Positions 1-8,291 of a stretch of 22,142 nucleotides of DNA are shown here, piece by piece; the stretch's first letter is position 1, and every line of letters starts with the position of its first letter. Source of the stretch: JAYZDF01 sp036337945 (GTDB taxonomy: Bacteria > Myxococcota > Kuafuiibacteriia > Kuafuiibacteriales > Kuafuiibacteriaceae); NCBI GenBank assembly GCA_036337945.1, contig JAYZDF010000036.1, positions 1 to 22,142 of the forward strand, read 5' to 3'. Both the position numbers and the translations under genes were made by a program. Under the pieces are notes generated by a model. The model had not been told where the DNA came from. It saw nothing but the letters and a program-made list of their open reading frames with translations, and did not search any database.

Positions 1-1485
1 AACTGGGGCCGACAGACCTGTAAACAACGCTTCGAGCAGGATGGATGTGGACTGTCTATCTTCAGGGACTGTCAAGATTCAAAAAGGCAATGGGCGGGCA
101 CAATAGATGAAGATCTGAGAATTTCGATGAAGCCCATTTTCCGAGACGACTTGGAAACTCCCGCTGTATGCCAAGGCGTCTTGGACGCAGAAAGCTTCGA
201 TGTGGGAAAATCCGGTAGTGTTTCAGAAATCCGCTACTCGGCTCAATTGGCCTGCACCAACGTGCCGGGAGTGGCCTCGATCGGTCTTGAATCTCAGCTT
301 TCTAGCGAATTTCATCGGCCTTACCGTCGCGAAGATGCTGTGCAGGTCGCACGTGTAGATCAAGCGTATCGAGATTCGATTTCGGAGGCGCTATTAGTGC
401 CGGTGGGCGATGAGGAAGAACTTTGGGTAGTGTATCGAGGTAATGCGCAGTCGGATGGTTCTGAGGCATCTATCTCGATACATTCGGTGACTGAACAATT
501 CTCGAACGGTCTTTTCCGCAGTTCAAAGCAAATCATCCCGATGCCGAATCTGCAGGATATCGCGATAGCACCGAATAAAGAACATATCTGGGCAGTGGCG
601 GGACCTGAGCTCATAAGAATTCGCGTCGATACAAAAGAGCAAACCAAATTCAACATTGTTGAAGGTGTCGACTGTAGTAGTTCTACGAATAATATCGAGG
701 TTATGGGTAGCACTTGGGTCGCAGTGGCTGCTGATAATGAAACAATTTTTACGGCCTCAGATTACCGGGAAGGGACTCTGATAAGCTATTTGATGCGTCA
801 ATGGCGTGTCACAAGCTCGACGGCAGCCCCGGATTGCGTTTCTGAAATCCAGCTCAATGAGCCGCTCGGGCGAAATACGCGGCTGAAGAAGTACGAACTC
901 GCTAGTCTTGTTGAAACCAGCACTACGATGTTTGTGTTGAGCGAGGACCCTTTTACGTTTCATCGGCTATTCAAACTAGATTTTTTCCATGACGGAAGCG
1001 AACCGGAATTTACCGAGGTGACAGATCAAAATGTGTTTGATTTCCACGTCTTCGCTGACGAAGGCCTGATTGGTGTAATCGCGAGCGATATGCGTGTCTA
1101 TCAAGAAATGACGTTCGAGGGCGAGTTTCAACGTGATACTGGTTCTGCGTTCCCTTGGCTTAGGTCACCTACCTCAATAACCTACGATGAAGTCGGGGAC
1201 CGCGTCTTTGTGGTGGGCTATGATTTTTGCGAGGTGACAGACCGTCCAGAGAACGACCCTTGTATGAATCCTTTCGGGGGGGATGACCAAACCATCCGAG
1301 TCATGGCCGCCGGAAGCATCAACAGAAGCAGCCGCCGAACAGCACCGAATAAGATCGTGTTTCGTGATTTCGAAAAAGGTACAACGTTGAACTTCCCGGC
1401 GCGCATCGAATACAGTCCCGTCGCTGACCAATTGCTGGTCTTCGACACCAGCCAAGCGTATCTCTATATCGTTCCAACTCCATAG
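1..1485 (+). CDS. Partial secreted beta-propeller-like hypothetical protein (5' end off window)
   Basis: The reading frame is open from base 1 with no stop before the TAG at 1483-1485, so this is the C-terminal 494 residues of a longer protein. The internal ATG at 127 has no clear ribosome binding site and is probably not the start. The stretch before it is Cys-rich (Cys codons at positions 7, 16 and 24 of the visible frame), and further Cys pairs occur later, which suggests an exported protein with disulfides. Spaced segments such as ITYDEVGDRVFVVGYDF, IEYSPVADQLLVFDT and IAIAPNKEHIWAVAGPELI resemble blades of a beta-propeller. I recognise no specific family and no catalytic motif. Given the many lipoproteins nearby, a surface or periplasmic lipoprotein is a reasonable guess, but the signal peptide is not visible. 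Confidence 0.7.
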   Translation, partial: NWGRQTCKQRFEQDGCGLSIFRDCQDSKRQWAGTIDEDLRISMKPIFRDDLETPAVCQGVLDAESFDVGKSGSVSEIRYSAQLACTNVPGVASIGLESQLSSEFHRPYRREDAVQVARVDQAYRDSISEALLVPVGDEEELWVVYRGNAQSDGSEASISIHSVTEQFSNGLFRSSKQIIPMPNLQDIAIAPNKEHIWAVAGPELIRIRVDTKEQTKFNIVEGVDCSSSTNNIEVMGSTWVAVAADNETIFTASDYREGTLISYLMRQWRVTSSTAAPDCVSEIQLNEPLGRNTRLKKYELASLVETSTTMFVLSEDPFTFHRLFKLDFFHDGSEPEFTEVTDQNVFDFHVFADEGLIGVIASDMRVYQEMTFEGEFQRDTGSAFPWLRSPTSITYDEVGDRVFVVGYDFCEVTDRPENDPCMNPFGGDDQTIRVMAAGSINRSSRRTAPNKIVFRDFEKGTTLNFPARIEYSPVADQLLVFDTSQAYLYIVPTP

Positions 1486-1625
1486 CCATTGTCGAAAACG
1501 ATAGACATCATATTGTGTTTTTGTTCTTAAATCGCCTCAGCAGATAAAAAAGGCCTCTGAACCTAGGGTTTTAAGCTCTTTTACGCTTACTTTCTCGCCT
1601 TTTTACGTATGCTCGAAGTGTCTGG

Positions 1626-3533
1626 TTGTCAGAACCCGATTGGACCTTTACCCAGTGTGCTCTCATGAACGCCGACGCAAAATTTCCCCACGTACCGATG
1701 CCGTTGCAAAAAGCCATGACCGCTCGTGGCTTTTCTCAGCTTACACTCGTGCAACAGCAAGTACTTCATTTGCATTCTGAAGGCTGCAACCTACGAATTT
1801 CTTCGCAGACCGGCTCGGGCAAAACAATCGCCATCGGTCTCGCACTCGGGGAGACATTACAGCACATTCGTGAACCGTGGAAAGCGGGCCCTATCGCTTT
1901 GGTCGTGGCGCCTACTCGTGAACTCGCCGTTCAGATTCAAGGTGAACTATCGTGGCTCTATGCGGAACTGAAGCATGTGAAGGTGTCCGTGGTTACGGGC
2001 GGAACGGATATTTTTCGCGAAAAGAAAGCGCTCAAGGACAGACCCGTCGTTCTTGTAGGCACTCCGGGGCGACTGTTAGATCACTGCCGACAAAAAACTC
2101 TCAAGCTCGGTGAGACTCAGCACGTGATTCTCGATGAAGCCGACCAGATGTTAGACATGGGCTTCAAAGATGAACTTGACAGTATTGTCGAGTTGCTCCC
2201 AACGGAACGCAAAAGTCATCTCATCTCGGCAACCTTTCCAAAAGAAGTCAAAAGACTCGCGGACAGATTTCAGCCAGAAGCCGTGGTCGTGGAAGGAACC
2301 AAACTCGGCGCGCCAAATCAAGATATTGAGCATATCGCGTATCGAGTTCGCTCTCGTGAAAGATATGGCGCACTCGTTAACTCTCTGCTCCTTGCGCAAG
2401 GAGAACGATGCCTCATTTTCGTACGACGCCGAATGGATGCCTCGGATCTTGCGGAAATGCTTTCAAGCGACGGTTTCAGTGCCATGCCATTCAGCGGTGA
2501 CCTTTCACAAGCACAGCGCACTCGAACTCTTAACGCGTTTCGCCAGGGTGTTGTGAATACGCTCGTAGCGACGGATGTGGCCGCGAGAGGAATTGATGTC
2601 GCGGATATCTCATCTGTGATTCACCGCGATTTACCTATGGACTCTGAAACGTATACCCATCGAAGTGGTCGTACGGGACGCGCTGGAAAAAAAGGAAAGA
2701 GCGTGTTGCTCATCCCGCCCGCGGGAGAACGAAGAATCCGCCGCTTACTGAGCGAAGCGAGCATCGAAGCGACATGGCAATCAGTTCCTCAGCCCAAGAA
2801 GATTGAGAAGACAATGGTCAAGCGCGCTCGACGAAAGGTTCATGCGCTCATGAAAGAAGAGCCACAGCTTTCTGAGAATGATTTGGATTACGCAAAAAGC
2901 TTGTTGGATGAGTACGATGCGCGAACCTTGGTTGGACTCTTGATGGAGCTGGCCGTTCCTGTCCTCCCACGAAAGCCGATTGCGGTGGCGGAAGTTGACG
3001 CAGACCGTAAAGAGGGCAGAGGCAAAAGAGACCGCGGTAACGATAATCCGCGTCGGGAAAGACATAAAGAAAAACGAGATAATGATTATGTACCCTTTGT
3101 TGTTCAAAAAGGCCGAGGGCAGGGGGCCAATACCAAGGTCTTATTGGCCAAAGTATGTGATCGTGGTCAGTTCTCAAGTCGCTATGTCGGGGCGATAACG
3201 GTTCTCGATGAGAAGAGTATCGTCGACATTTCTGTTGAAGTGGCAGATGCCTTCGAAGAAGCACCTCCCGCTGAAGGTAAACATGAGTCTTGGGAATTCA
3301 CACGGATGAATAAAGGAGGCTCAAAATCTAAATCCCGAAGAGAAGGTTCTGACGCAAGACCACGTCGACAAGCGAAATCAGGACGTCGTGGATTTGAACC
3401 TCGTGGTTCGGACTCAAAACGTAAATACCGAAAACTTGGCGAAGAAAATGGTCGCGGTCGAAGAAACGCTAAACCTGGAAAAAAAGGACGCAAGTCGCCG
3501 GTTCGAAATAAGCAGCGTAGTAACAAGCGATAA
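1626..3533 (+). CDS. DEAD-box ATP-dependent RNA helicase with DbpA-type RNA-binding domain
   Basis: A 635-residue RNA-dependent ATPase that unwinds RNA duplexes, probably in ribosome assembly or cold-shock RNA remodelling. All motifs are visible: Q motif (GFSQLTLVQQ, about 35-44), motif I SQTGSGKT (60-67), PTRELA (96-101), TPGR (146-149), DEAD (170-173), SAT (201-203), motif IV (262-269), VATDVAARGID (314-324) and HRSGRTGRAG (345-354). Residues about 489-542 match the DbpA/CsdA RNA-binding fold, including FSSRYVGAI (CsdA has a very similar SSRYIG segment). A basic Lys/Arg/Gly tail of about 80 residues follows. The start is a TTG at 1626 with only a weak GAAG upstream; ATG at 1665 would remove 13 residues that precede the Q-motif region. 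It is closer to DeaD/CsdA or DbpA than to RhlE, but I do not assign a symbol. It abuts the convergent methyltransferase with no gap. Confidence 0.95.
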   Translation: MSEPDWTFTQCALMNADAKFPHVPMPLQKAMTARGFSQLTLVQQQVLHLHSEGCNLRISSQTGSGKTIAIGLALGETLQHIREPWKAGPIALVVAPTRELAVQIQGELSWLYAELKHVKVSVVTGGTDIFREKKALKDRPVVLVGTPGRLLDHCRQKTLKLGETQHVILDEADQMLDMGFKDELDSIVELLPTERKSHLISATFPKEVKRLADRFQPEAVVVEGTKLGAPNQDIEHIAYRVRSRERYGALVNSLLLAQGERCLIFVRRRMDASDLAEMLSSDGFSAMPFSGDLSQAQRTRTLNAFRQGVVNTLVATDVAARGIDVADISSVIHRDLPMDSETYTHRSGRTGRAGKKGKSVLLIPPAGERRIRRLLSEASIEATWQSVPQPKKIEKTMVKRARRKVHALMKEEPQLSENDLDYAKSLLDEYDARTLVGLLMELAVPVLPRKPIAVAEVDADRKEGRGKRDRGNDNPRRERHKEKRDNDYVPFVVQKGRGQGANTKVLLAKVCDRGQFSSRYVGAITVLDEKSIVDISVEVADAFEEAPPAEGKHESWEFTRMNKGGSKSKSRREGSDARPRRQAKSGRRGFEPRGSDSKRKYRKLGEENGRGRRNAKPGKKGRKSPVRNKQRSNKR

Positions 3534-4184
3534 TCAATTGGCTGGTTTACGCCAAACGGTTGCGAGCCATGGTTGCTCATCACGAGGTTTGCCAGGTGGT
3601 CGAAAATAGTGCTCAAGCTCAACAAAGTTTGCTTGCCTGAGATATTCATTCCAAGTCGAGCGGCAGAGAAAGGCGCCGTATCGATCGGGTGTGAATTGTT
3701 CAAGATCTGGCCCTCGAGGATTTGAACAAAAGAGGACTCCGCCAGGCTTGAGAGCGTCTCTTATCTCTAGCAATACACGCGGTAGCTCCTGGGTCGGTAC
3801 GTGAAATATCGACGCATTCGCAAAAACACCGTCGAAGTTCGCAGAAGGCAAATCTAGATGAAGAAAGCTCTGGTGAAAGACTTCGCATCCGGTATGCGAA
3901 CGCGCCATGCGAACGAACTCTTCGCAGCCGTCGAGCCCCACTGCTTCGTGCCCCAAACTGAGAAACGCAGCCAAATCTCTACCGGGGCCACAGCCGAAGT
4001 CCAATATACGGTAGGGTGATTTGCTCTGAATGTGTCTGAGCAATGCTTCTCTGTTTTGACTGACGTCGTGGTCTTTGGTGCCTTCCCAAAAGTCCTCTGC
4101 TTTTTGCTCGTAGTGAGAGATGGTCTTTTCTTCGAGTGTTGTCAGTTCTGAGGCTGACAAGCTTTGTAGCCTTTTAGGTTTCAT
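3534..4184 (-). CDS. Class I SAM-dependent methyltransferase
   Basis: A 216-residue cytoplasmic methyltransferase of the Rossmann (class I) type. Motif I is ILDFGCGPGRDL (60-71), the SAM-binding loop. The acidic end of strand 2 is around GLDGCEEFV (83-91), motif IV is FDGVFANASIFHVP (117-130), and KPGGVLFCSNPRG (146-158) is the usual post-motif strand. This arrangement is typical of small-molecule methyltransferases (Methyltransf_11/25 type), and the substrate cannot be read from the sequence. It lies 84 nt downstream of the YeiH-type transporter on the same strand and may be co-transcribed. Its TGA stop (3536-3534) touches the TAA of the convergent helicase, so any terminator for either gene must lie inside the other's coding sequence. 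This TGA also shows that TGA serves as an ordinary stop here. Confidence 0.9.
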   Translation of the reverse strand: MKPKRLQSLSASELTTLEEKTISHYEQKAEDFWEGTKDHDVSQNREALLRHIQSKSPYRILDFGCGPGRDLAAFLSLGHEAVGLDGCEEFVRMARSHTGCEVFHQSFLHLDLPSANFDGVFANASIFHVPTQELPRVLLEIRDALKPGGVLFCSNPRGPDLEQFTPDRYGAFLCRSTWNEYLRQANFVELEHYFRPPGKPRDEQPWLATVWRKPAN

Positions 4185-4268
4185 AATGTACTCGCGGCAG
4201 CTGAGAGGCTGCTGGTTGAAGTTCTAAACTGTATACTCACTGGAATTTTTCTCCAAGGCTGATGGCCA

Positions 4269-5348
4269 CTATAGAAACAGAGCCAAGAGCCCATAAGAAA
4301 ATCCGGATAGTACCAGAGCCGCAAAACATCCCACATAAAGGGCTTTCATTCCTACTTTACGTAAAGTCTGAATATGAACGCCCAAGCCAACTCCTGCCAT
4401 GGCCATCGTGACCAAGAATAGTGAGCCTTTCGTAATCGCTTTGCTCAAAGGTAATGGCTGGTCTCTGGTGGCCCCAAAGATATTAGGTGGAATTGGCAAC
4501 GTGACATCAGGAATGAGATTCAAGCTGTTCGCAATCGCGAGAGCGATAAACCCGAGAATGAAAGGTGGAAAAAAGGTAGACCATTTCGTTTTCTGAGCCG
4601 CTTGTTCCTCAGTAGATTGTTGTTTTGCTCTCGAGTACCAAGCCCCAAGGATGACCATAAGAGGCGCAAGGAGCAGAACGCGGACGAGTTTAACGATGAC
4701 CGCGATTTCCCCGGCTTGATCGCCATAAGCGAATCCAGCGGCCATCACCTGAGGCGTCGCCTGGATAGCGATGCCGGCCCAAATCCCAAATTCCTCCTGA
4801 GACATGGTGAGAGTGTGCCCTAAGACAGGGAACGCAAAGATGGCGATAAGACCGAAAATTGTGATCGTCGTGATCGCAAAGGCGGTGTCATTGTCGTCGG
4901 CTTCAATGGTAGGTGCTGCCACCGCGATTGCCGTACCTCCGCAGATAGCCGTTCCAATCCCAATTAGGATTCCGAGTTTCTGGCTTACGCCCATGGCTTG
5001 GCATAGCCATATGGTGAGAGCCAAAGCGACAAACACGCAGAGAACCGATATCCAAAGCGCTTGAGCTGAAACCTCGAGTACGTAAACAAAGTTCAACTTC
5101 GCGCCCATGAGCACGATCGCGAAGGGGAGAATTTTTTTCACGGAATACTTAATTCCCGGATTTGTTTTCGACGGAAGCTGGATTGTATTCCGAGCCAGCA
5201 TTCCGAGGATGATCGCAATCAAAAGGGCATCAATGGGATGACGTCCATCAATCGTAAACGGGGCAAAAGGGAGGCCGTGAATAAAGAAGGCGACGACCGC
5301 GATGAACGCGGTGAGCAATACGCCAGGTATACTATTGCTTGTCCCCAT
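4269..5348 (-). CDS. YeiH/UPF0324-family putative sulfate exporter
   Basis: A 359-residue polytopic inner-membrane protein with about ten hydrophobic segments. It carries the family's hallmark half-repeats: GTAICGGTAIAVAAP (132-146) followed by an acidic patch EADDNDTAFA, and GIWAGIAIQATPQVMAAGF (188-206) preceding the second half. Length and layout match the YeiH (Psie/UPF0324) family, annotated as putative sulfate exporters; direct transport evidence for the family is thin, so the substrate is uncertain. E. coli yeiH sits next to a LysR regulator, but no regulator gene is adjacent here. Start is ATG at 5348 with a weak GAAG upstream. The divergent 393-nt upstream region holds two palindromes that could be operators. 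The methyltransferase gene follows on the same strand. Confidence 0.92.
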   Translation of the reverse strand: MGTSNSIPGVLLTAFIAVVAFFIHGLPFAPFTIDGRHPIDALLIAIILGMLARNTIQLPSKTNPGIKYSVKKILPFAIVLMGAKLNFVYVLEVSAQALWISVLCVFVALALTIWLCQAMGVSQKLGILIGIGTAICGGTAIAVAAPTIEADDNDTAFAITTITIFGLIAIFAFPVLGHTLTMSQEEFGIWAGIAIQATPQVMAAGFAYGDQAGEIAVIVKLVRVLLLAPLMVILGAWYSRAKQQSTEEQAAQKTKWSTFFPPFILGFIALAIANSLNLIPDVTLPIPPNIFGATRDQPLPLSKAITKGSLFLVTMAMAGVGLGVHIQTLRKVGMKALYVGCFAALVLSGFSYGLLALFL

Positions 5349-5450
5349 TAGGTCACTTCACTCAACCCGGTTGATACCGAATATATCAGTCCCTATGCGA
5401 ACATTTGTCGCTACGTCAATTCTATCTCGAGAGTTAGCCATTAGGTTTTA

Positions 5451-5472
5451 GGTTAGAGAATGCATTCTAACC
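5451..5472. promoter_or_regulatory. Inverted repeat, operator candidate
   Basis: Arms GGTTAGA and TCTAACC flank an 8-nt spacer. The central 12 bases AGAATGCATTCT form a perfect palindrome by themselves in an alternative register. The site lies 103 nt upstream of the transporter start and 270 nt upstream of the hydroxylase start, so it better fits regulation of the transporter. No run of T follows, so it is not a terminator. Confidence 0.35.
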
Positions 5473-5632
5473 ATTGCCAGCCCTCTGGCATTGGCAGCAA
5501 TGAGTGAGGGGCAAAAGATGAGTCTCGCGGCGAACTGTCTTCGGTGAAAGGCGAGCAACGCTACAGGCGAGAACATAAGTGTTCGAGTTTTTGAGCGCTT
5601 CTGTGCCGTTGGTGCTCTCGTTCGCACAAGTA

Positions 5633-5647
5633 ATCCAGCGTCTGGAT
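5633..5647. promoter_or_regulatory. 15-nt inverted repeat, operator candidate
   Basis: ATCCAG and CTGGAT separated by CGT form a perfect dyad of 6-bp arms, the size of a helix-turn-helix dimer site. It is 95 nt upstream of the hydroxylase start codon at 5742. A further half-site CTGGAT occurs at 5693-5698. The regulator is unknown. Confidence 0.3.
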
Positions 5648-5741
5648 ATTCAAATCTTGTCTTCGTAAAAACCCTTGGCTGTGGCGGGAATGCTGGATTC
5701 CTATCGAGTTACCTTATTTGAGTGTGCTAGGGTGAGAAGGC

Positions 5742-6980
5742 ATGAAGTTGGATCCGATCGGGGTAGCCGTCCCGTTTTTTATGGCGCTAATCGGACTGGA
5801 ATGGGTGATTTCGGTCGCCTCAAAAAAGAAAGTATATCGATTGAATGATACGCTTACTGACTTATCATGTGGCATCGGTGATCAGCTCCTCGGATTTCTC
5901 GCGAAAGGTACTTTAGCATTTGTTTATATTTGGATTTACGAGAATCTTCGCATCTACACGTTTGACGCGAGCTCTTGGGTCAGTTGGGTATTCGCGATGC
6001 TTGGAGTCGACTTTTTCCACTATTGGTATCATCGCTTTAGTCATCGGACGCAGCTTGGGTGGGCGACTCATGTGGTGCATCATCAAAGTGAAGAGTACAA
6101 TTTGGCAGTGGCCCTTCGGCAATCTTGGTTCGCCAAGTTCTATAGTTGGGTGTTCTACATTCCTTTGGCCTATTTGGGTGTGCCTGTTGAGCTTTATGTC
6201 GCTTCCTATGCCTTCAACCTCTTATACCAATTCTGGGTTCACACGCGGTTGATAAACCGGCTACCGGCGGTTTTTGAGTGGGTATTCAACACGCCATCTC
6301 ACCACCGGGTTCATCACGCAATAAACGCCAAATATCTCGATAAGAACTATGCTGGCGTATTGATTTTGTGGGACCGAATGTTCGGCACATTTGAGGCCGA
6401 AGTCGAAGAGCCGTTATATGGCACGTTGAAACCAATACAGAGTTGGAGTGCCGCTTGGGTGAACGTGTCACCCTGTATGAAATTATTGAGAGACTCTCTT
6501 TCAGAAGAGAGATTTTTCGATAAACTCACCCTCTGGGCTCGTCCTCCCGGCTGGGATACCAAAACGGCGAGAGTGATTCAGGTGCCTAAATTTCCACCTG
6601 ACGGTCGCGAATATGACGTAAATCCTCGTCGGACTGCGATGATTTACGCCCTCATTCAATTTGGCCCTGTTTCTTTGCTCCTTACCGCGTTGCTGCTGGT
6701 CCCTGACCAGTGGCCGTCTAATGTGGCGTGGATTGCCGTCGTCTACGGTTTTTGGACGCTCGCCAGCGTAGCTGCAATCTATGAACAAAGATCATGGGTA
6801 CGATCGTTCGAAGTAGGGCGATTGATTGGGGTCTTGGCGGCAGGGCTTTGGATTCTATCCAATTACTACACGACGTCTGTTATTGGTCTGGTTACACTCG
6901 GTATCGTTGTTCACTGCTATCTAGGTTTAGGGATTCTAGCGGTTACACACTTTGCGGGCCGACCTCGGGTAACTGCCTAA
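5742..6980 (+). CDS. Sterol desaturase/fatty-acid hydroxylase superfamily, AGMO-like membrane di-iron oxygenase
   Basis: A 412-residue integral membrane protein with the histidine clusters that bind the di-iron centre of this superfamily: HYWYHRFSHR (93-102), HVVHHQSEEYN (110-120) and HHRVHH (187-192), with H167 between them. The segments WATHVVHHQSEEYNL and LRQSW, and YLDKNYAGVLILWDRMFGTF downstream, resemble alkylglycerol monooxygenase (TMEM195/AGMO) and its bacterial relatives more than C4-methylsterol oxidases. The length also fits that subgroup: the catalytic domain covers about 85-240 and a C-terminal tail carries three more hydrophobic segments (about 295-405). If AGMO-like, it would hydroxylate the O-alkyl chain of ether lipids; the actual substrate is inference. 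Start ATG follows AGGGTGAGAAGG closely. A START-domain protein lies downstream. Confidence 0.9.
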   Translation: MKLDPIGVAVPFFMALIGLEWVISVASKKKVYRLNDTLTDLSCGIGDQLLGFLAKGTLAFVYIWIYENLRIYTFDASSWVSWVFAMLGVDFFHYWYHRFSHRTQLGWATHVVHHQSEEYNLAVALRQSWFAKFYSWVFYIPLAYLGVPVELYVASYAFNLLYQFWVHTRLINRLPAVFEWVFNTPSHHRVHHAINAKYLDKNYAGVLILWDRMFGTFEAEVEEPLYGTLKPIQSWSAAWVNVSPCMKLLRDSLSEERFFDKLTLWARPPGWDTKTARVIQVPKFPPDGREYDVNPRRTAMIYALIQFGPVSLLLTALLLVPDQWPSNVAWIAVVYGFWTLASVAAIYEQRSWVRSFEVGRLIGVLAAGLWILSNYYTTSVIGLVTLGIVVHCYLGLGILAVTHFAGRPRVTA

Positions 6981-6993
6981 AAAATTTGTGATA

Positions 6994-7006
6994 GCGGTCA
7001 CACCGC
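6994..7006 (+). terminator. Weak hairpin after the hydroxylase gene
   Basis: GCGGT-CAC-ACCGC begins 14 nt after the TAA of the hydroxylase and can form a 5-bp stem with a 3-nt loop. Only ATTT follows, so it is at best a weak intrinsic terminator. Confidence 0.25.
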
Positions 7007-7158
7007 ATTTCCATGACATCCCAATGACAATTTAACGTCAAAATCAGGAATTGAGCAGCTTGCGTTCAATTTTTGTAAAACTCTTCTGGACGGGAATAAG
7101 CGGTGTAGTTAGGAGCTGTTTGTCTCTTTTAACGCAAGTGTGTGAGACGAAAGTTTCT

Positions 7159-7163
7159 AAGGA
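7159..7163 (+). promoter_or_regulatory. Ribosome binding site fixing the START-protein start
   Basis: AAGGA lies 7 nt before the ATG at 7171. This favours 7171 over an in-frame TTG 120 nt upstream at 7051, because the protein read from 7171 also begins with a proper signal peptide. Confidence 0.7.
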
Positions 7164-7170
7164 AAGAACA

Positions 7171-7899
7171 ATGTACCGGATCATACAAATTATATTGGTA
7201 GCCATTGTCTGCACCATTTCTGCTTTTGCCAAAGCGGAAGGGCTTTCTTCAAAAACTGCCACAATCACTAAACAAAGAATCGAACCACCTAAGTCTGCGC
7301 TTGAAAAAGGAAACTGGGAGTATCTCGAAACCAAAAAAGGAATCAAACTCTATCGGAAAAAGGTCGGCAACAAGGGACTCTTTGCGGTTCGCGGCGAACT
7401 GACCATCAATGAACCGGTCGAGAAGGTGGCCAGCGCGGTGTATGACGAATCTCGTTGGACCGAATGGACCAAAATTGCCTCAGGAAAGCTCTTAAAGCTC
7501 CATCCGGACAACCGTAAGACCGTATATCAAGCGTTCAATCTCCCTTTTATTCTGAGTAACCGCGATGTCATTTATACATTTGGAGTCTGGAAGCTCCCAG
7601 ATGGAACGACCTTTATTTCCGGTAAGACTGAGGCCGGAGGCGAAAGTACTGGTCCGGAAACCGTTGGAGTTCGCATGAAACTCGTAGCAGGTGATTGGTA
7701 TATGAAGCCCATAGCCCCGAACAAGACTCGAGTTATTTTAGAGGTCCTCATGGATCCTCGTGGCAGCCTCCCAGTGTGGTTTGTGAATATCGTTCAACGT
7801 GACTATCCAGTGCGCGCATTAGGCGGACTCCGTCGGCAAACCTCGAAACGCGATATCAAGCCATTTTTGTCCAGGCAGCTCACCAAACTGACCCGCTAA
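7171..7899 (+). CDS. Exported START-domain lipid-binding protein
   Basis: A 242-residue protein with a cleavable signal peptide (hydrophobic 4-18, AKA at 20-22 before Glu23) and a START/SRPBCC domain over about 45-230. Recognisable START signatures are the region LPFILSNRDVIYTF (124-137) and DPRGSLPVWFVN (195-206), which in the family lead into the C-terminal helix closing the lipid cavity. START domains bind phospholipids, sterols or other hydrophobic ligands, so a periplasmic lipid carrier or sensor is plausible. The ligand cannot be read from sequence. I chose the ATG at 7171 because of the AAGGA site 7 nt before it and the signal peptide. It lies 190 nt downstream of the AGMO-like hydroxylase, which also hints at a lipid role, and 83 nt before yhbY. 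Confidence 0.88.
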   Translation: MYRIIQIILVAIVCTISAFAKAEGLSSKTATITKQRIEPPKSALEKGNWEYLETKKGIKLYRKKVGNKGLFAVRGELTINEPVEKVASAVYDESRWTEWTKIASGKLLKLHPDNRKTVYQAFNLPFILSNRDVIYTFGVWKLPDGTTFISGKTEAGGESTGPETVGVRMKLVAGDWYMKPIAPNKTRVILEVLMDPRGSLPVWFVNIVQRDYPVRALGGLRRQTSKRDIKPFLSRQLTKLTR

Positions 7900-7982
7900 C
7901 CGAGCGAATCAGCCAAAATCGTCATTTCAGAGCTGTTTTCTCCTGGTAGGTTCATGCGGTTTGCGCTAAATCGTCTGACCTC

Positions 7983-8291
7983 ATGACCGCTTTGTCCGCC
8001 AAGCAGAAGAAATACCTAAAGGGGCTGGGGCACAGTCTCAAGAGCATAGTTCAAGTTGGCTATAAAGGCTTAACGGAGGCCGTGGTGTCCCAGATCGACC
8101 AAGCGCTCAACGATCATGAGCTCATCAAAATTAAGGTCGGCAACAATAGTGAACAGGGTCCGAAAGAAATGACCTCGGCTTTGGTCGAGTCGCTGAGTTG
8201 CCATGTAGTGCAGACGATTGGTGGGGTTATACTGGTTTACCGTGAGGCAGAAGAGCCCGAGGACCGAGTCATTAAGTTGCCCAAAGCTTAG
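7983..8291 (+). CDS. yhbY: Ribosome assembly RNA-binding protein YhbY (CRM domain)
   Basis: A 102-residue protein that is almost entirely a CRM (YhbY) domain. The family pattern is clear: L-x-x-KQKKYLKGLGHSLK near the N-terminus, then VQVGYKGLTEAVVSQIDQALNDHELIKIKV, and a C-terminal strand VVQTIGGVILVYR. YhbY associates with pre-50S ribosomal particles and acts in large-subunit assembly. Length matches the family (about 95-105 residues). Start ATG at 7983 has no good ribosome binding site. A long hairpin overlapping and following the stop may terminate it. The DEAD-box helicase at the start of the window is the other RNA-assembly gene here, but the two are not linked in an operon. Confidence 0.95.
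   Translation: MTALSAKQKKYLKGLGHSLKSIVQVGYKGLTEAVVSQIDQALNDHELIKIKVGNNSEQGPKEMTSALVESLSCHVVQTIGGVILVYREAEEPEDRVIKLPKA

Larger units (their letters stand above)
5349..5741. promoter_or_regulatory. Divergent intergenic region between transporter and hydroxylase genes
   Basis: This 393-nt gap lies between two divergent genes, so it should hold both promoters. I see no protein-coding frame with a ribosome binding site. It contains an inverted repeat with 7-bp arms, GGTTAGA (5451-5457) and TCTAACC (5466-5472), nested around the 12-bp perfect palindrome AGAATGCATTCT (5457-5468). A second inverted repeat, ATCCAG-CGT-CTGGAT, is at 5633-5647. A short GCCAG-CCCT-CTGGC hairpin lies just downstream of the first palindrome. 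I could not identify convincing -35/-10 boxes or a sigma-54 site. Confidence 0.45.

Noticed and set aside
127..1485. ATG at 127 as the true start of the first gene
   Set aside because: The frame is open to base 1 with Cys-rich, protein-like sequence, and the ATG has no ribosome binding site. The gene is more likely truncated by the window edge.
5478..5505. Possible sigma-54 promoter (TGGCA...GC) upstream of the transporter
   Set aside because: The GG-to-GC spacing is 8 rather than 10, which does not fit the sigma-54 consensus.
7051..7170. N-terminal extension of the START protein from a TTG at 7051
   Set aside because: It would add 40 residues before a clear signal peptide, and there is a good ribosome binding site for ATG 7171.
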